NCBI GenBank assembly: GCA_002286715.1
Contig: NSJX01000004.1
Location: forward strand, 756,253 to 820,252
Direction of reading: 5' to 3'
Origin: Dentipellis sp. KUC8613
Taxonomy: Eukaryota; Basidiomycota; Agaricomycetes; Russulales; Hericiaceae
DNA length: 64,000 nucleotides
Positions 33,442 to 45,500 of this stretch are shown piece by piece. Position 1 is the first letter of the stretch; the number at the start of each line of letters is the position of its first letter. The notes beneath the pieces are model-generated. The model did no database searches. It was not told the origin of the DNA and saw only the letters and a program-made list of their open reading frames with translations. The position numbers and the translations under genes are program-made.

Positions 33442-34785
33442 ATGTCCGCTAAAGCGTACGAGGTGAGGCTGTTGCTCGTTTCTCGCTTCCGGCCATGGCA
33501 ACCTCTCATACCTAGACAGATTGTCTCTGGCTTTTTCATCCATGATACCCCCCAGGCCGATCCGGCCACGATCGAAGCAGTACGTTTTAGACCACTCTTT
33601 CGTTCAATCCGATCGCAGATTGTCTTCTGAACGAATCCAACAGCTGCCTTCTTCTTTCGGCCTTTTGTCCACCGATTCCGCATCCGCGTGGTCTGATTTC
33701 ACTACCAAGATCACTAGTTTGAACGCCGGAGCAGACGCAGGGACTTCTTACAAAGTCCTAGTCCTGGGAAGACATGGCGAAGGGCATCGTAAGTATGGCT
33801 AAATGGTGCGGTGTTGTCGACGTGGATACTAAGTTAGTTGTGTTCTAGACAATGTTGCCGAGCGAAAGTACGGAACGAAGGTCAGTGCTGCATCTCACAG
33901 ACGTGACAAATACCCCACAAATTCACAAATCGGTTACATTAGGCATGGGATGAGTGCGTTTGTTTTACCTCCTCGCCAGCGCTTCTACTAACATGGGAAA
34001 TTTTCGAAGACACTGGTCGTTGCTCAATGGCGACGACGAACTAGTATGGGGTCGTACGTGTCCCTCCTTCCAACGTCCTTGCTTTTCTTAACTCTGCGAC
34101 CTCAGCTGATCCTCGACTGACCTCGCTCGGGGAAGCGCAGGCACGGAGCGCCAGCGCTGCATGGGCGAATGAGATACTTCGGGGCATGCCGCTCCCTCAG
34201 AAGTTCTACTGCAGTCCCATGACGAGAGCTTTACACACTTGGGAGCTCACATTCACCGGTGTTCTCCCTGAAGGCCATCCGACGCCGATCATTGTCGAGG
34301 TGAGGACCCACTACGCGGCCTTGCCATTGATTCCAATGCATGCCTCAGAACTGCAGAGAAGAATACGGCGAACACACCTGCGATAAACGTCGTACACGTT
34401 CTGAGATCCAGCTAGATTTCCCGAGGTTTATCTTTGAGGACGAGTTTACGGAAGAGGATCTTTTGTGGACACCCGAGAGAGAGACCAAAGCTTCAGCGGA
34501 GGTGCGAGCTAGAAGCGTGTTGGACAAGATATTTGAGAATGACGTAGAAGATACCAGTGCGTCGTCTCTCCATAAAGGGATATCACTTGTGACTAACTAA
34601 TTCTTTTGCAGTTGTTTCGATAACTGCTCACGGTGGGATCATCAACGCCCTCCTCCGTGTCATAGGAAGGGGGAATTATACCCTCCCGACTGGCGGTGAG
34701 TGTCAATTATTTGAGCCGCGTTGTGAAGCTGCGCTCATTTATTCCAGGCGTCATGTCTGTGGTTGTAAAGGGAGTCAACTTGTAG
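33442..34785 (+). CDS. Histidine phosphatase (phosphoglycerate mutase-like), copy 2
   Basis: Tandem paralog of the upstream gene with the same exon layout. Exons: MSAKAYE, IVSGFFIHDTPQADPATIEA, LPSSFGLLSTDSASAWSDFT, SYKVLVLGRHGEGHH (catalytic RHG), NVAERKYGTK, an 11-base exon giving AWDE (33943-33953), HWSLLNGDDELVW, DPRLTSLGEAQARSASAAWA and FYCSPMTRALHTWELTFTG. FTEEDLLWTPERET and the second His in VVSITAHGGIINALLRVIG follow. It ends MSVVVKGVNL. Splice sites are all ordinary. Conservation of both histidines and the phosphate-pocket arginines suggests activity. The shared intron positions show duplication happened after the introns existed. Confidence 0.84.
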
Positions 34786-35098
34786 ACATACAGTAGAAGT
34801 TCGCGTTGTTCCTGCGTCGTGCAGGAAACGAATAGAAATTTCGGGAACGGGCGCGTAAATAAAGCGTGGGACGTAAGAGATCACGAGTGCGCGTCTAAAT
34901 GGATTGACGTCACGCGTCTGAGGCGATAGTCAAGGTCGGAGAGGCGCCGGGGCCAGAACGAGGTCGCTGCAGCCTTGCCGTCACTCCATCTCTCCACGAC
35001 TGTGGAATGTATGAATTCGATTCGGTACGCAATTTCTCCACAGGCCACTAAGCTTATCTTTTCTTATTCTCAGCCCTCGTCTCTCTATCGTTTGCACC
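34786..35098. other. Intergenic, promoter of Mpv17-like gene
   Basis: 313 bases with a pyrimidine-rich stretch just before the next start codon. Nothing else is recognised. Confidence 0.4.
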
Positions 35099-36069
35099 AT
35101 GGCTAGTCTCACCCTTGCAAGAGCATACCAACAATCTTTTGAAGCACACCCACATGGCACTCTCGCCGTCGCAGGAGGCGCCCTGAACGCCTTGGGGGAT
35201 GCTGTTGCGCAGTCAGTTCAGATGCTGGTTCGTCTTCTCACCGGCTGTAGAACGGAATGTTTACCTGACCACCTGGCTGCGCTAGATATCGAAAGACGAG
35301 AAAAGACCATCATACGACTACATACGGACGATCAGATTTTTTTGCTTTGGTGTAGGAATGAGTGAGTCCTTTATTGTTTATAGTTGGTCGTCGGTGGGAT
35401 CGCGAGGCTCATCCCTTCAAAGGCCCCCTTATCGGTCGATGGAACAAGTTCCTCGAACACACGTTTCCGCTGAGGGTAGAAGGAGGTTCGGGGAAAGTCA
35501 GCTTCACAGCGCTATCGAAGAGGGTCGCTTGCGACCAGCTTGTCATGTGAGGAGCTTCTCAAAGCTGTCTGTGGACATTTGGCTGAACTCAACGCGTCTC
35601 CCTTCCAGGGCACCAATAGGGGTAGGTTTTATTCTCAGCTTCGACTGTCCACCATCTTCATGCCATTTATTTCCCTATAGCTCGCATTTTTCTTGGGCTC
35701 CATGGGCGTTATGGAGGGACGGAGTCCCGAACAAATCCGTGGCAAATTCCGTGACCTGTTCAAAGGAGCCATGATAGCGAACTGGAACGTATGGCCAGCA
35801 GCCCAGGTACGTCACCTCATAAATTCTGATCCATCCCTCCTGGCTCATTCAATGTGCAGTTTATCAACTTCCGGTACATGCCACTGGCTTATCGAGTTCC
35901 GTTCCAACAATCGTGTGGTGTCTTTTGGACCCTATACTTGTCTTTGATCAACTCCAAGTGAGTCTCCGCCCTCTCGGCTGGTCGGCCTGTTCTGACTATT
36001 CGCAGGGAGGACGAGAAACAAGATCGGGACAGTGCTCTGCGACGCACTCTGGATCAACACAATGACTAA
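35099..36069 (+). CDS. Mpv17/PMP22 family membrane protein
   Basis: Members sit in the inner mitochondrial membrane (Sym1/Mpv17) or the peroxisome membrane (PMP22) and are thought to form small channels. The start is MASLTLARAYQQSFEAHPHG, followed by ALNALGDAVAQ, the usual N-terminal helix. Later exons give PLIGRWNKFLEHTFP, KRVACDQLVM, APIGLAFFLGSMGVMEGRSP, then the signature GAMIANWNVWPAAQFINFRY, MPLAYRVPFQQSCGVFWTLY and LSLINSK. The tail is EDEKQDRDSALRRTLDQHND. The W.VWP..Q.INF..(M/V)P block is diagnostic of the family. Four membrane helices are expected. Which organelle it serves cannot be told from sequence. Confidence 0.88.
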
Positions 36070-36395
36070 CTTATCTCATTATCATCCTCTTGCCTTGTTG
36101 TTTGTATTCATAGTCTTTTGTTTGTTTGCTTGCTTGCATGTCGGGTCGCTTCTAGACGGTCATAGATCACCCCACTGGACGATTTTACTGCACCTTTCAC
36201 ACCGGCTCAGAACACCACCACTCACCCACCGGATCACATAGATTACCTTATTGACACACGATTATCTTCATCTAGTACAGCTTGCCGTTGAACGTTGAAC
36301 CCTGGTCCAGGCAGCCACGGCCTGAAGCTGCATTACAACTCGCGCAATGTACTCTACAACGAATATACAATACTTTTTCTGCCACCATCTGCCGC
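36070..36395. other. Intergenic between convergent genes
   Basis: 326 bases of T-rich 3' flank. A long plus-strand frame starting here is only the shadow of UTP4. Confidence 0.4.
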
Positions 36396-39291
36396 TTAAG
36401 AAGCACCGTACTTCGGCTTGAAATACGCAGGCGGCAGCTTCGCGAGGATGTCCATCAGCGGCCGCTCGACGACGACGAGCTCACCCGAGGCCAAGAAGTC
36501 CGCCAGGAGAATCTGGCGGTAATTCGTGATGACCTTGAAGTTCTCCGGGTGCCCATGGCCGTCCTTGCGCCCGTTCGCCTGCGGCGGCGCCGGGCGCGAG
36601 TTGCGCCGATGCCGTTTCTTCGAAAAGCCGCCCCACCCGACGGGCGCGTCGAGTTGCACCTTGCAGATCCACGTCGCGCCCCAGAACAGCGCGAAGCTCT
36701 TCCGCGGCATCTGCGAGCGCGGGTTCGCCTCGCTGGGCGTCGGGGAGAATGCGACGCCGAGCACGGTGTCGTGAATGTGCGTGAAGCGTTTGGGGAGGGA
36801 GTTGCAGAGCTCGCGCGACCATGGGGGGAACTGCCGGGCCTCGGCATCGTACAGCTCAAATGTGTTATTGGCAAACGCAAGGACGAGCAGCGATGGCGCG
36901 GAGAACGAGAACGAGAGCGCCTGCACTTGCTGAGGGAACGACGGCAACACGGCGTGGTGCTGAACGGAGTCCAGGTTGAAGATGTGGGAGCGATGGCGGT
37001 CGTCGGTCGTGGCAAGCCATTGGCCGTCGGGGCTTACAGCTGTACGAGTTATGGTGGCTACGACGGGTTTGGCCAAATCATGCACCTCGTCCTCATCCGA
37101 GGAGGCTGCGGCGTCCGGGGTGTCGGTCATCTCGACATCGTCGGCTTTTTGGGCCGGGCGCTTCTTGACCGCTACTGCTCTACCATCGATGGTCGCCGTG
37201 GCCCTACGGTGATGGTCGAAGCAGCGCAGGACCCGCGGCTTGCCAGAGTCGAGACCGAGATCGACGATGAGGATGAAGGAGGTACCAACGGTCCCAATCA
37301 CTAGTCGTGAGGAGTCAGGCGAGAATACGAGAGTAGATGCTCCTGTCGAGGAGGCTGACTCCGGAAGTTGAAGCTGCAATGTCTCTGCAAAATCCCGAAC
37401 GCGCCTCGGTTTGATGTCACCACTCGTCCCCTAAAAACGCACGGTTAGCGAGTCTTAGCGAACAATATACAGATGTCGTACGTCAATTTCCATGGAGAAA
37501 AGCTTGGTCTCGTGATGGTCAGACACGGCGAGCCAATTCCCATCCTCCGATATTGCGCTAGCAATCAAGTTGGAGGCAACATTCAACTCCATCTCCAGCA
37601 CTTTCTCCCATCCTTCGTCCTGTCCCGGGACAGAAAGCTCCTCGCTATCGTCTGACGTCTTCTGCAATATTCTCCAAATTGTCACAGAGGTCTCACGCGT
37701 GCACAGAATCAACCGAGAACGTCGGGCTAAGTGCACTGCGCTAGAGCCATTTGCACCTGAGCTATAGGCGATCCGTCGGTGGTAAGCATCCTCGAATGTC
37801 GCCACTGTGCTCGTTGATAGCGGGTTGACGACCTTGCCGATGGTATATTGCGGAAGTGCGGCCGGTGCAGCAACGAGTGACATATCGAGCCCGCCTGACA
37901 CCAGGACGGGCGCAATGTCGGTAGGGAATTGTCGCTTGTAGGCTGAGGGAAGTGCGGTATACGGCGGCCAGATGACAAGAGCGCGCACGTCATGAGAGTG
38001 CATACGCTTCGAGGACGTCTGTACCCAGCGCGACGACGCGGCAAGAATCGAACTGCCAGATTTTGGAGCTTTGATGAGCGAAAACTGGGTGGTTTTCTGG
38101 TCGACGCCAGAAGTGTAGACAGCTGTGCCGTCCTGAGATAACCGTCAGCTTGGAGTGGATACGGAGAGGTTGTCAGACGTACCGGGCTGATAGTCAAGCA
38201 AAGTATGTCGGCATTGTGGCCCTGGAAGCTGTGGAGTTGTGTGCATGTCCGTGAATCCCAGAATTTGACGAGGCCTAAAGAGTCACCCGACACAATTGTG
38301 CCGTCGCTACAGCACGTCAGAACTGACAAATAGAAACGCGAAGGCAGGTAACTTACCCAAGAACGCCAACCGCCCAAACCAACGTTCTCTCGCCTCTCAT
38401 TTTATCCGTGGACATGCGGCCCAACACCCGTCCTGTCGTGACATCCCACTTCCGCAAGCTACTATCCGAGCAGCCGGCGACCAACCACGAGTCTGTCCAT
38501 TCGTCTTCCTCTTCGTCAGAATCGTCGCTCTCATCACCGGAAGATATTTGTTTCCGTTCGCGAGGAATCGGAGGACCCCAAGCAATACTTAAGATACGCG
38601 ACTTGGAGCGGTCAAGGCGGCGTAGGTGGTCAAACGAATCGTGCTCGAGGTTTATTATGTGGATAGAACCGTCTTCACAGCCGAGCGCAAGCAATGTAGA
38701 GGCCGGGTTCGCAGCTATTGACCAGATTGAACCACCTTGAGATGAAAGAGAGCGCTGTTGGGCCATTGAGCTCAGTGAGACAGTAGGATGGTAGGAAAGT
38801 ATCTGTGGACACGCACCCGGACGTAGCCTTTCGCGATATCCCACTCAAGCAACTCGCTCCCTCCCCCCGTGCTGAAGAGCCGCAGGTCTGCAGGCGCCGG
38901 CACTTCATCTGCGTCAACAGATTCAGGAGACCGTAGAGTGAGGGCGATGGAGTCGACCTTTGAAGCGCTAGGCCCAGCAAGCGTCTGCAAAGCATTTCGA
39001 ATCGGTCGTCTGAGCTCCTGAGGACGAGACAAAACGTACCTTCCTGATAACCCACGCCTGAGGTGCCTCGATCTCCTGCTGCGATCCAGTCCACTCACAA
39101 AGCTCAATGTTGCCATTCGCGCGCCCTACGGCTAACGTCCCGACTTTTGGTACTCTTCCGCTTGTGTTTGCCTTACGCTTGCCTTTGATGGAAGGTAGCG
39201 GTAGAGGAGGGAAGGCGAGACATGTGATGGCCGAAGGGGTGTAGTCGACAAAGCGACAGCGATGGACAGACAGAGTAGTTGTCTCGCCCAT
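36396..39291 (-). CDS. UTP4: WD40 protein Utp4 (cirhin)
   Basis: Utp4 is part of the t-UTP/UtpA complex that binds nascent pre-18S rRNA in the nucleolus. The start is MGETTTLSVHRCRFVDYTPS. WD repeats run through most of the protein: SAITCLAFPPLPLP, GTLAVGRANGNIELCEW, LFSTGGGSELLEWDIAKGYV, GSIWSIAANPASTLLALGCE, WLVAGCSDSSLRKWDVTTGR, GTIVSGDSLGLVKFWDSRTC and GHNADILCLTISP. An acidic insert (SSGDESDDSDEEEDEW) lies in the first propeller. The C-terminus has NFKVITNYRQILLADFLASG, then ELVVVERPLMDILAKLPPAY, FKPKYG, the block I use to separate Utp4 from other WD proteins. The two-propeller layout and length of about 900 residues fit. Confidence 0.9.
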
Positions 39292-39483
39292 TGCTTGATT
39301 TTGTAGCCTGGAGTTGTGCAGGCGTGCAGAGCCGAGTGTAAGGACGCGACTGGGTCAAACGCGTCCAAATTTTTGACAAACCAGATTTGGCAGTCAGAAA
39401 GTCCCGCGCGCGTCTCCGGCTTCGTTCCACCATCAGCTCCTTTGCCTCCTCTTCCTCCTCTTTCACCCCCAAATACTTCAGAA

Positions 39484-39887
39484 ATGTCCATGTTCGGCAG
39501 AGGATCCAGCGCGCCTTCGGGTGCCATCAACAACGAGCGCATTGAGATGGCCGTGCAGGAGTACGTGGACGTCATCATGCTCTATACTCACATGGACTGA
39601 ACGCTCCGTGTCACATAGGCTGGACATGGTCACTGACGTGTTCAATCGCCTTGTCTCGTATGTTTCAGATTCATGTTTCCTAACACGCTGTCGCCTCATG
39701 TTCCCGTAGTGCATGCCACAACAAGTGCATCAGCACAAGATATGCCGAGGGCGACCTGACGAAGGGAGAGAGCGTCTGCATAGACCGATGCGTCGCGAAG
39801 TTCTTTGAGGCGAACAAGAAGGTCGGAGAGAGGTTGCAGAGCGTTGGTGCCAACGCAGGGCCCGGCGGAGGTCCTCTGGGGATGTAA
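39484..39887 (+). CDS. TIM10: Small Tim chaperone Tim10
   Basis: Tim10 pairs with Tim9 in the mitochondrial intermembrane space and escorts hydrophobic precursors to the inner membrane. Three exons: [20 protein letters not shown] with [19 protein letters not shown], and [20 protein letters not shown] with [20 protein letters not shown]. The twin CX3C motif (CHNKC and CIDRC) is intact, and the spacing and the [10 protein letters not shown] loop are typical of Tim10 rather than Tim9. It ends GGGPLGM. It is head to head with UTP4: 192 bases between the two start codons. Confidence 0.93.
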
Positions 39888-40092
39888 TGACTGCCCGGGG
39901 AGACTAGAGCCGCCAGCACACCCTTCAGTTATTTGCTTAACTTACGTTCGCTCTAATGCAAAAGTCGAAGCAGATGTCGACAGCACCCATGACCGATCTC
40001 CCAGAAAGCCCAATGTCTATGAATAGCAAAAATACAGCCGACCGAGACCTAACATTCAAAATCAAAGAACAAAACAGGTGGCTCTAATGCCT

Positions 40093-40480
40093 CTACTTGG
40101 GCACGCCGGGGAAGCAATCGGCCATCGTCTTGGAGTGCTTGTTCTGAGAATGCTCTTCGAGACTACGAAGACCGTTTGAGAAGCAACCAAAGAGAGAAGC
40201 TAAATAACACTCACGCAGGCGCGCGCGTGGTGACCAACTAAACACCGTGTCAATAGACATGTCCCGTAGACTATCAGGTTTAGAAACGCACGAAAGGCTG
40301 CCGACAAATTGAGCAAACAATGTTCTTTGCGGCCTCGTTTACCTTGGCCTGGCTCTTGGAACCCTTGGGTGCGTTCTTGTCTGCATTCCTCTCGCGCTTC
40401 TGCTGAGCTTTGGCACCCTGAAAAAACAAGAGTAAGTAACAAAGGCCTGAAATAGAACAGTAGCAACTTACGTTTCCCAT
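40093..40480 (-). CDS. Small At2g23090-like zinc-finger protein
   Basis: A short eukaryotic protein of the zf-met2/At2g23090 family, function unknown. The first exon is MGN. The next is GAKAQQKRERNADKNAPKGS, then KSQAKVNEAAKNIVCSICRQ and PF. The next short exon gives LVTTRARA-type residues, then ALEEHSQNKHSKTMADCFP, ending GVPK. The zinc ligands are the CxxC of CSICRQ and the two His of EHSQNKH. The pattern of a basic lysine-rich N-terminus followed by one C2H2-type finger matches the family well. Confidence 0.85.
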
Positions 40481-40849
40481 TTTAGATAAAGTACAGTGTG
40501 TAGCGGTCAACGGAGTAAAGACGGTGTATGAGGAAATCGAGGACGGACCGCGGACGAGAAAGTTGCAGCAAAGCAGCAAACAGACTTTCGGCACCGCCAC
40601 GCCTGCTTGCGAGCACGTGGCAAATCGATTAAGGCCCGGCCCGGCCTCCCGGGATCCGGCCGGCGGCACCGATTTCGACTGCAATGGGAGACGCTACTCT
40701 CATGATCACAGTCCTTCAAAAATTAGCCGGTTCATCTAGATGTTTTTGTAACAGGCCTATTTATGAGTTGGCGGTCACTTTCTGCACGACCACTCCGGTC
40801 TTTCTTCCCTCGTTTTCCACCCCCTTCGCGTTCAATCAAGCGAACCATA

Positions 40850-42385
40850 ATGTCCTCCCATATCGATAATGCGAGGGCGCAGGTTGCTGACCTTGTCAAG
40901 TTTGATATCTTGACAGTCAACCAGGCCGAGGAGAACGAGAAGCAGATAAGGGAGGTAGCACGCAGCTTTATCTGTGAGTTGCTTTCGTATGCAGTCCATT
41001 GGCGTACCTAGACTGACGTGTTTCTGTGAAGCTGACACTTTGACAGGTACATTGGACTTCATGTTTGCACTCCATGAGCTCGTCTAAAGACGAGTTGTAG
41101 TGCCTACGAAGGAGATGTACCTTTACGCTTCTCAGACATCTCTAGGCGACGATGTATACCACGAGCAGTCAACTCTTGCACTGGAAGCGCACATGGCCCA
41201 ACTCACTGGCAAGGAAGCTGCGCTATTCATGCCATCTGGTACTATGTCAAACCAAATCGCTTTGAGGTCGCATCTTCAGCAGCCTCCCTACTCTATCGTG
41301 TGCGACCACCGTGCACACATCTACAAATACGAGGCTGGTGGTGCCGCCTTCCATTCCGGCGCACAGATCATCCCTGTCATACCTCTAAACGGCAAGTCTA
41401 ACCTTGCACGGTTATCTATACGAAATTAACAATCTTCGCTTAGGGCACCATCTGACCCTTGAAGACATCCAGGACGAAGTCATCAGTGGGACAAACATCC
41501 ATTTGTGAGCAGCTGTGCATCATCAATGCGGTCTGGTCTGAACTATCGACAGTGCCCCAACTGAAATCATCGAGCTTGAAAACACCCTCAATGGCACCAT
41601 TATCCCACAGGAAGAGATCATCCGCATCTCCGATTACGCACATTCGCATGGTATCAAAATGCACATGGATGGCGCGCGCATCTGGCATGTCGCTGCCGAG
41701 ACTGGCGTCCCGCTCAGTGAACTCTGCGCACCGTTTGACTCGGTCAGCTTGTGCTTCAGCAAGGGTCTCGGTGCGTCGAAGGACGTCGTCGCATAGATAA
41801 TGGATTGAAACTAACATTTCTTTCAAGGCGCTCCCATCGGGTCGTGCTTGGTCGGCACCAAGCAGTTGATCACCAAGGCACGCTGGTTCAGGAAGCTCTT
41901 CGGTGGCGGGATGCGTCAGACTGGCATCCTCGCTGGCTCTGCTGCCTACGCCCTGACCTACAACTTCCCGCGGTTGTTCACTGTGCATGCGTTGGCACGT
42001 CGGCTCGAGCAGGGCCTCAGAGATTTGGGTGTGGAAATCACCAGCCCAGCGGAGACCTGCATGGTGCGTATCTCCCCGCTATCTCTCTCACCTTATCTTT
42101 TGCTCACACGGAACGTTACAGGTGTTCTACGATGCGTCTCCCATTGGTGTTGACTATTCTGAGATCACGGAGCGTGCGAGCCAGCTCTCTGACCCCTTAC
42201 AGGTGGGCGGCTCGAGATTGGTTGTACACATCCAGACGAGCGAGCAAGCTGTGGATGACTTCCTGGCGCTCATCCGCACCCTCGGTGAAGAAAAGAAGGC
42301 GGCTGGCTTTGTGCGGCCGGAAGGGCAGGCCAAAGTGAATGGCAAGCCCAGGAACATCTATGTCCGTTCAGTTAAGAAAGCTTGA
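40850..42385 (+). CDS. GLY1: L-threonine aldolase (GLY1 type)
   Basis: A PLP enzyme that cleaves threonine or allo-threonine to glycine and acetaldehyde. The start is MSSHIDNARAQVADLVKFDI. A 15-base exon (41032-41046) with flanking junctions builds SFISDTLTVPTKEM, the family N-terminal motif. Then YASQTSLGDDVYHEQSTLAL, KEAALFMPSGTMSNQIALRS, DHRAHIYKYEAGGAAFHSGA, and HMDGARIWHVAAETGVPLSE with the PLP-holding Asp. The Schiff-base lysine is in SLCFSKGLGAPIGS. FRKLFGGGMRQTGILAGSAA and SRLVVHIQTSEQAVDDFLAL follow. It ends RSVKKA. The first 40 residues are longer than I expect for yeast Gly1. Otherwise complete. Confidence 0.9.
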
Positions 42386-42530
42386 ATATTGTATTAGAAT
42401 TTCTACCCGGGTTTCAAGGTGTGAGGAATTGAGGCGTTAGATTGTAGCAGTAAGGCGCGCAGACTATATCCGAGAACTGTTCTTATTAGAGTATCGTCAC
42501 ACGTAGAATACTTTTATACAGGATATCCTA

Positions 42531-45500
42531 TCAGCCCTTCCCAACGTACCGCTGCTTCTCATATTCCCTCCAAAGCGCTTTCATGATGACCTTCCCACCT
42601 GCATGCAGTCCTGACACCATGAGCGCATCCCTCCCGTGCTCGTTCAGCATATCACACAGTACGAACAAGCCAGGCTGCAGCTCCCGCCGTACATTTGACG
42701 TCACTACGCAGAGCGGGTCGTCCATTGCCTCCACGTAAGCCTGGATCACATACGCGACATGCTTCGACAGCGGACGCGCAAGTGACTCCGGTTTCTGAAG
42801 ATCCGTGCGGGCAGAGTACGTTCGGATGACGCTCTTCGCGGCGAGCGTGGTCAGCAGGCGGGAGAGGGCTCTGCTTTCGTCAGAGCCAAGCGGTTGCGCC
42901 GCATGGATCCATCGCGGCAGCGTGTCCGTGACCAATTTGTGCTGCTTCGCACCAAGCTGCGGCCGGGGCGACCGCAGGCACTGGATCAGCCCGCGAAGCG
43001 CGATGCAGAGATGAGGCAGAGTGTTGAGTACGAGGTCTCGGCGGAGGCGGACGAGCGCGCTGATGATCGACACGATTTCGTCGAATATCGGGTAGGATGT
43101 CTCGGTGTCGTGAGTGCTAGAGCCGGACAGGAATTTTGAAATTAACGACCAGATAGTCATCAGATTGATAGGTCGGATGTACGCAGGCTGCATTTGAATA
43201 CCGGTGAGCAATTATTTCAGAATAGTGCCGAAGGATGCGTACCCTATCCGAGCACTGCGAGTTCACGAACGCCAGTACTTTCAACCGCAATTCAACCGGA
43301 CCTTCATAGAAGATAGGGTTGTTGACAAACGTTTCCAAATACTGTGTCAGGTGCTCTTGGACGATCTTCAGTGTTCCTGGCGTCGGGGTGAGCGGTATGT
43401 TTACGTGTGCAGGAAAAGGTCCGTACCATCTGGGGCATCATGCAGCAATATTGTGCTGAAAGAGATGAGGTATGGGAATGCTCTAGCGTTCCCGTATCCA
43501 GAAAGAGCTTCCAGTGCGATGCCAAGAATGAATGAGAAATCTTCCGCTGAAAGGATTCTTGCCGCCTTTTGGACGTGTCCATCAAGATCGTCTTGTCCTA
43601 CCGTTCATCACCATGTCAGAGCGGTGAAGGACCGTCATAATGACTACTTACCTTCGTCGTCACAATATTCAGAGAACACGGTATAGGCCGCGACGATCAC
43701 GCCTAGCTGTGACTGTCGATCTTCCTTTTGTGCATATTGCAACTCGGCGAGCAAGAGTCCGAGTGTGGCGCAGCACGTCTCGGATATCGGACGTAGGATT
43801 TCTTCAGACATGGTTGCTAGTGCAGGCCATGATGCAGCAGCAGAAGTGATGGCCTGAGCGACACGCCTTCCCAAACTTAGATCAGGAGGATCTATAGAAT
43901 GGTTACCAGCAATTCAAGACAAGTAAGGATCGAACGTACTGCGAGAAAGCCATATGCCGAGGAGGACACATTGTCGCCAAACTTCGAGCATCTTGGCACC
44001 CTCAACTACTTCCATGCTATTGCGATCACATGTTGCGAGACGCGTGACAGCCGGCTGAACTTGTCTCACGACATGCTCATACAGTGCTTGTATTGAAGAG
44101 ATGGTCTGTTCTTTAAACCTAGACGAGGCCTAAGATATTAGCCCAGTACCAATTGCTCCTTTTCTGGTAAGGATACGCACGCATTCTTAGGATATTTGGA
44201 CGTCAAAAGGCCGACAAGTCTGCCGATTGCAGGCACTGATATATCCAAACGACCCTGTTGTGTCTCCAATGTGAAGGATGATGGACCTTCCTGCAAATAT
44301 TTAAGAATAGCAACTAGGTCATCATCGGAACCTTTCTCAGCCGCAGTGATTAGCGTTCTATGTAGAGTAGAGCATGTCAGATTATATTGTGGTACGACGG
44401 AAGGGGCTGCTCACTGGAAATGGATCTCAATCAAATCTAAGGTGATGTCGATATAATCATCCATGGTCTCCTCGTCAACCGTCTCATAATTGACCGCCAC
44501 AGAATGGAGTAAATATTGCAGATACAGACGAGTCACCTATATACCGCCGTGAGTATGAATACAACTGCACACTATGAAAAGATATACCTGGCTCTCTGCG
44601 GATCCGAAGAACGTGAATAGCCGATGTAGGAGACCTCTCACGGCTATATTCCCGGATCGGTCGCTCCCAGAGCGGCCCAGTTGAACATCCACAGCGATGG
44701 CTCTGCGTACGAATACCTGCCGGAGATTGCGGGAAATGTACTCGATGGGCGCGTAGAGAAGGATGGCGAATGCGCCATTTGTCTTCGAGATCTCTGACTG
44801 AAGAGTCTCTTGCAGTTCGGCTTGTGAGGAAAGGGGCTGAGAGAGAAGCTGAGCGACGTCGACATGGTCCAAGGGCTGAGTTTGGGAGTTGACCATAAAA
44901 AGTAGTCGGGCTGCAAAATTATATCAGTACACGCCAAATCAGGGACATGCGGGAAGTACTTCTAATATGCGACTGTTCCCAGAAACTGGCTGAATGAAGA
45001 CACCGGTAAACGACTGTCGACGGAGTCACTCCCTGGCCGAAACGAGTTCCGAATGATTTCAAAGCACATATTTCGAGAAGCAGAGAGCTGAGAAGCCGGT
45101 GTTGCGACTCGGAACCAAAGGTGCTAGAGAAATGAGAACAATTAGTCGCGGAGAATATCGTAGAAGATGCACCACCTACTCTATGATCGAAAGCCACCGA
45201 TCAAGTACCAGGTGCAATAATGCAATGGCGCCATTGTGCATACCCGTTGCCCCATCTTCCAGCGAGGATGCCTTTCCTGACCAGCGAATGACGTCGAGGT
45301 TGAAATGGTTCAGATTTCGGCGGCAGACAGTGAGAATTGAACCCAAAAGCTCCTCCCAGCGAGAATAAGACGCGTCTTGACGGGTTGCTTGGCTAACGAG
45401 GCAGCGTGCCTAGTATGCATCGTGAGCCCTGCGAGTGGAGCGTGACAGCGACGTGATCAAGAGGCCCACTTACGAGTTCTACCTGCAACTCTGGAAGCGC

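Noticed and set aside
36282..37304. 340-codon plus-strand frame
   Set aside because: It is antisense to the UTP4 exon and its composition (Arg/Glu/Val-rich) is what the opposite strand of that gene gives.
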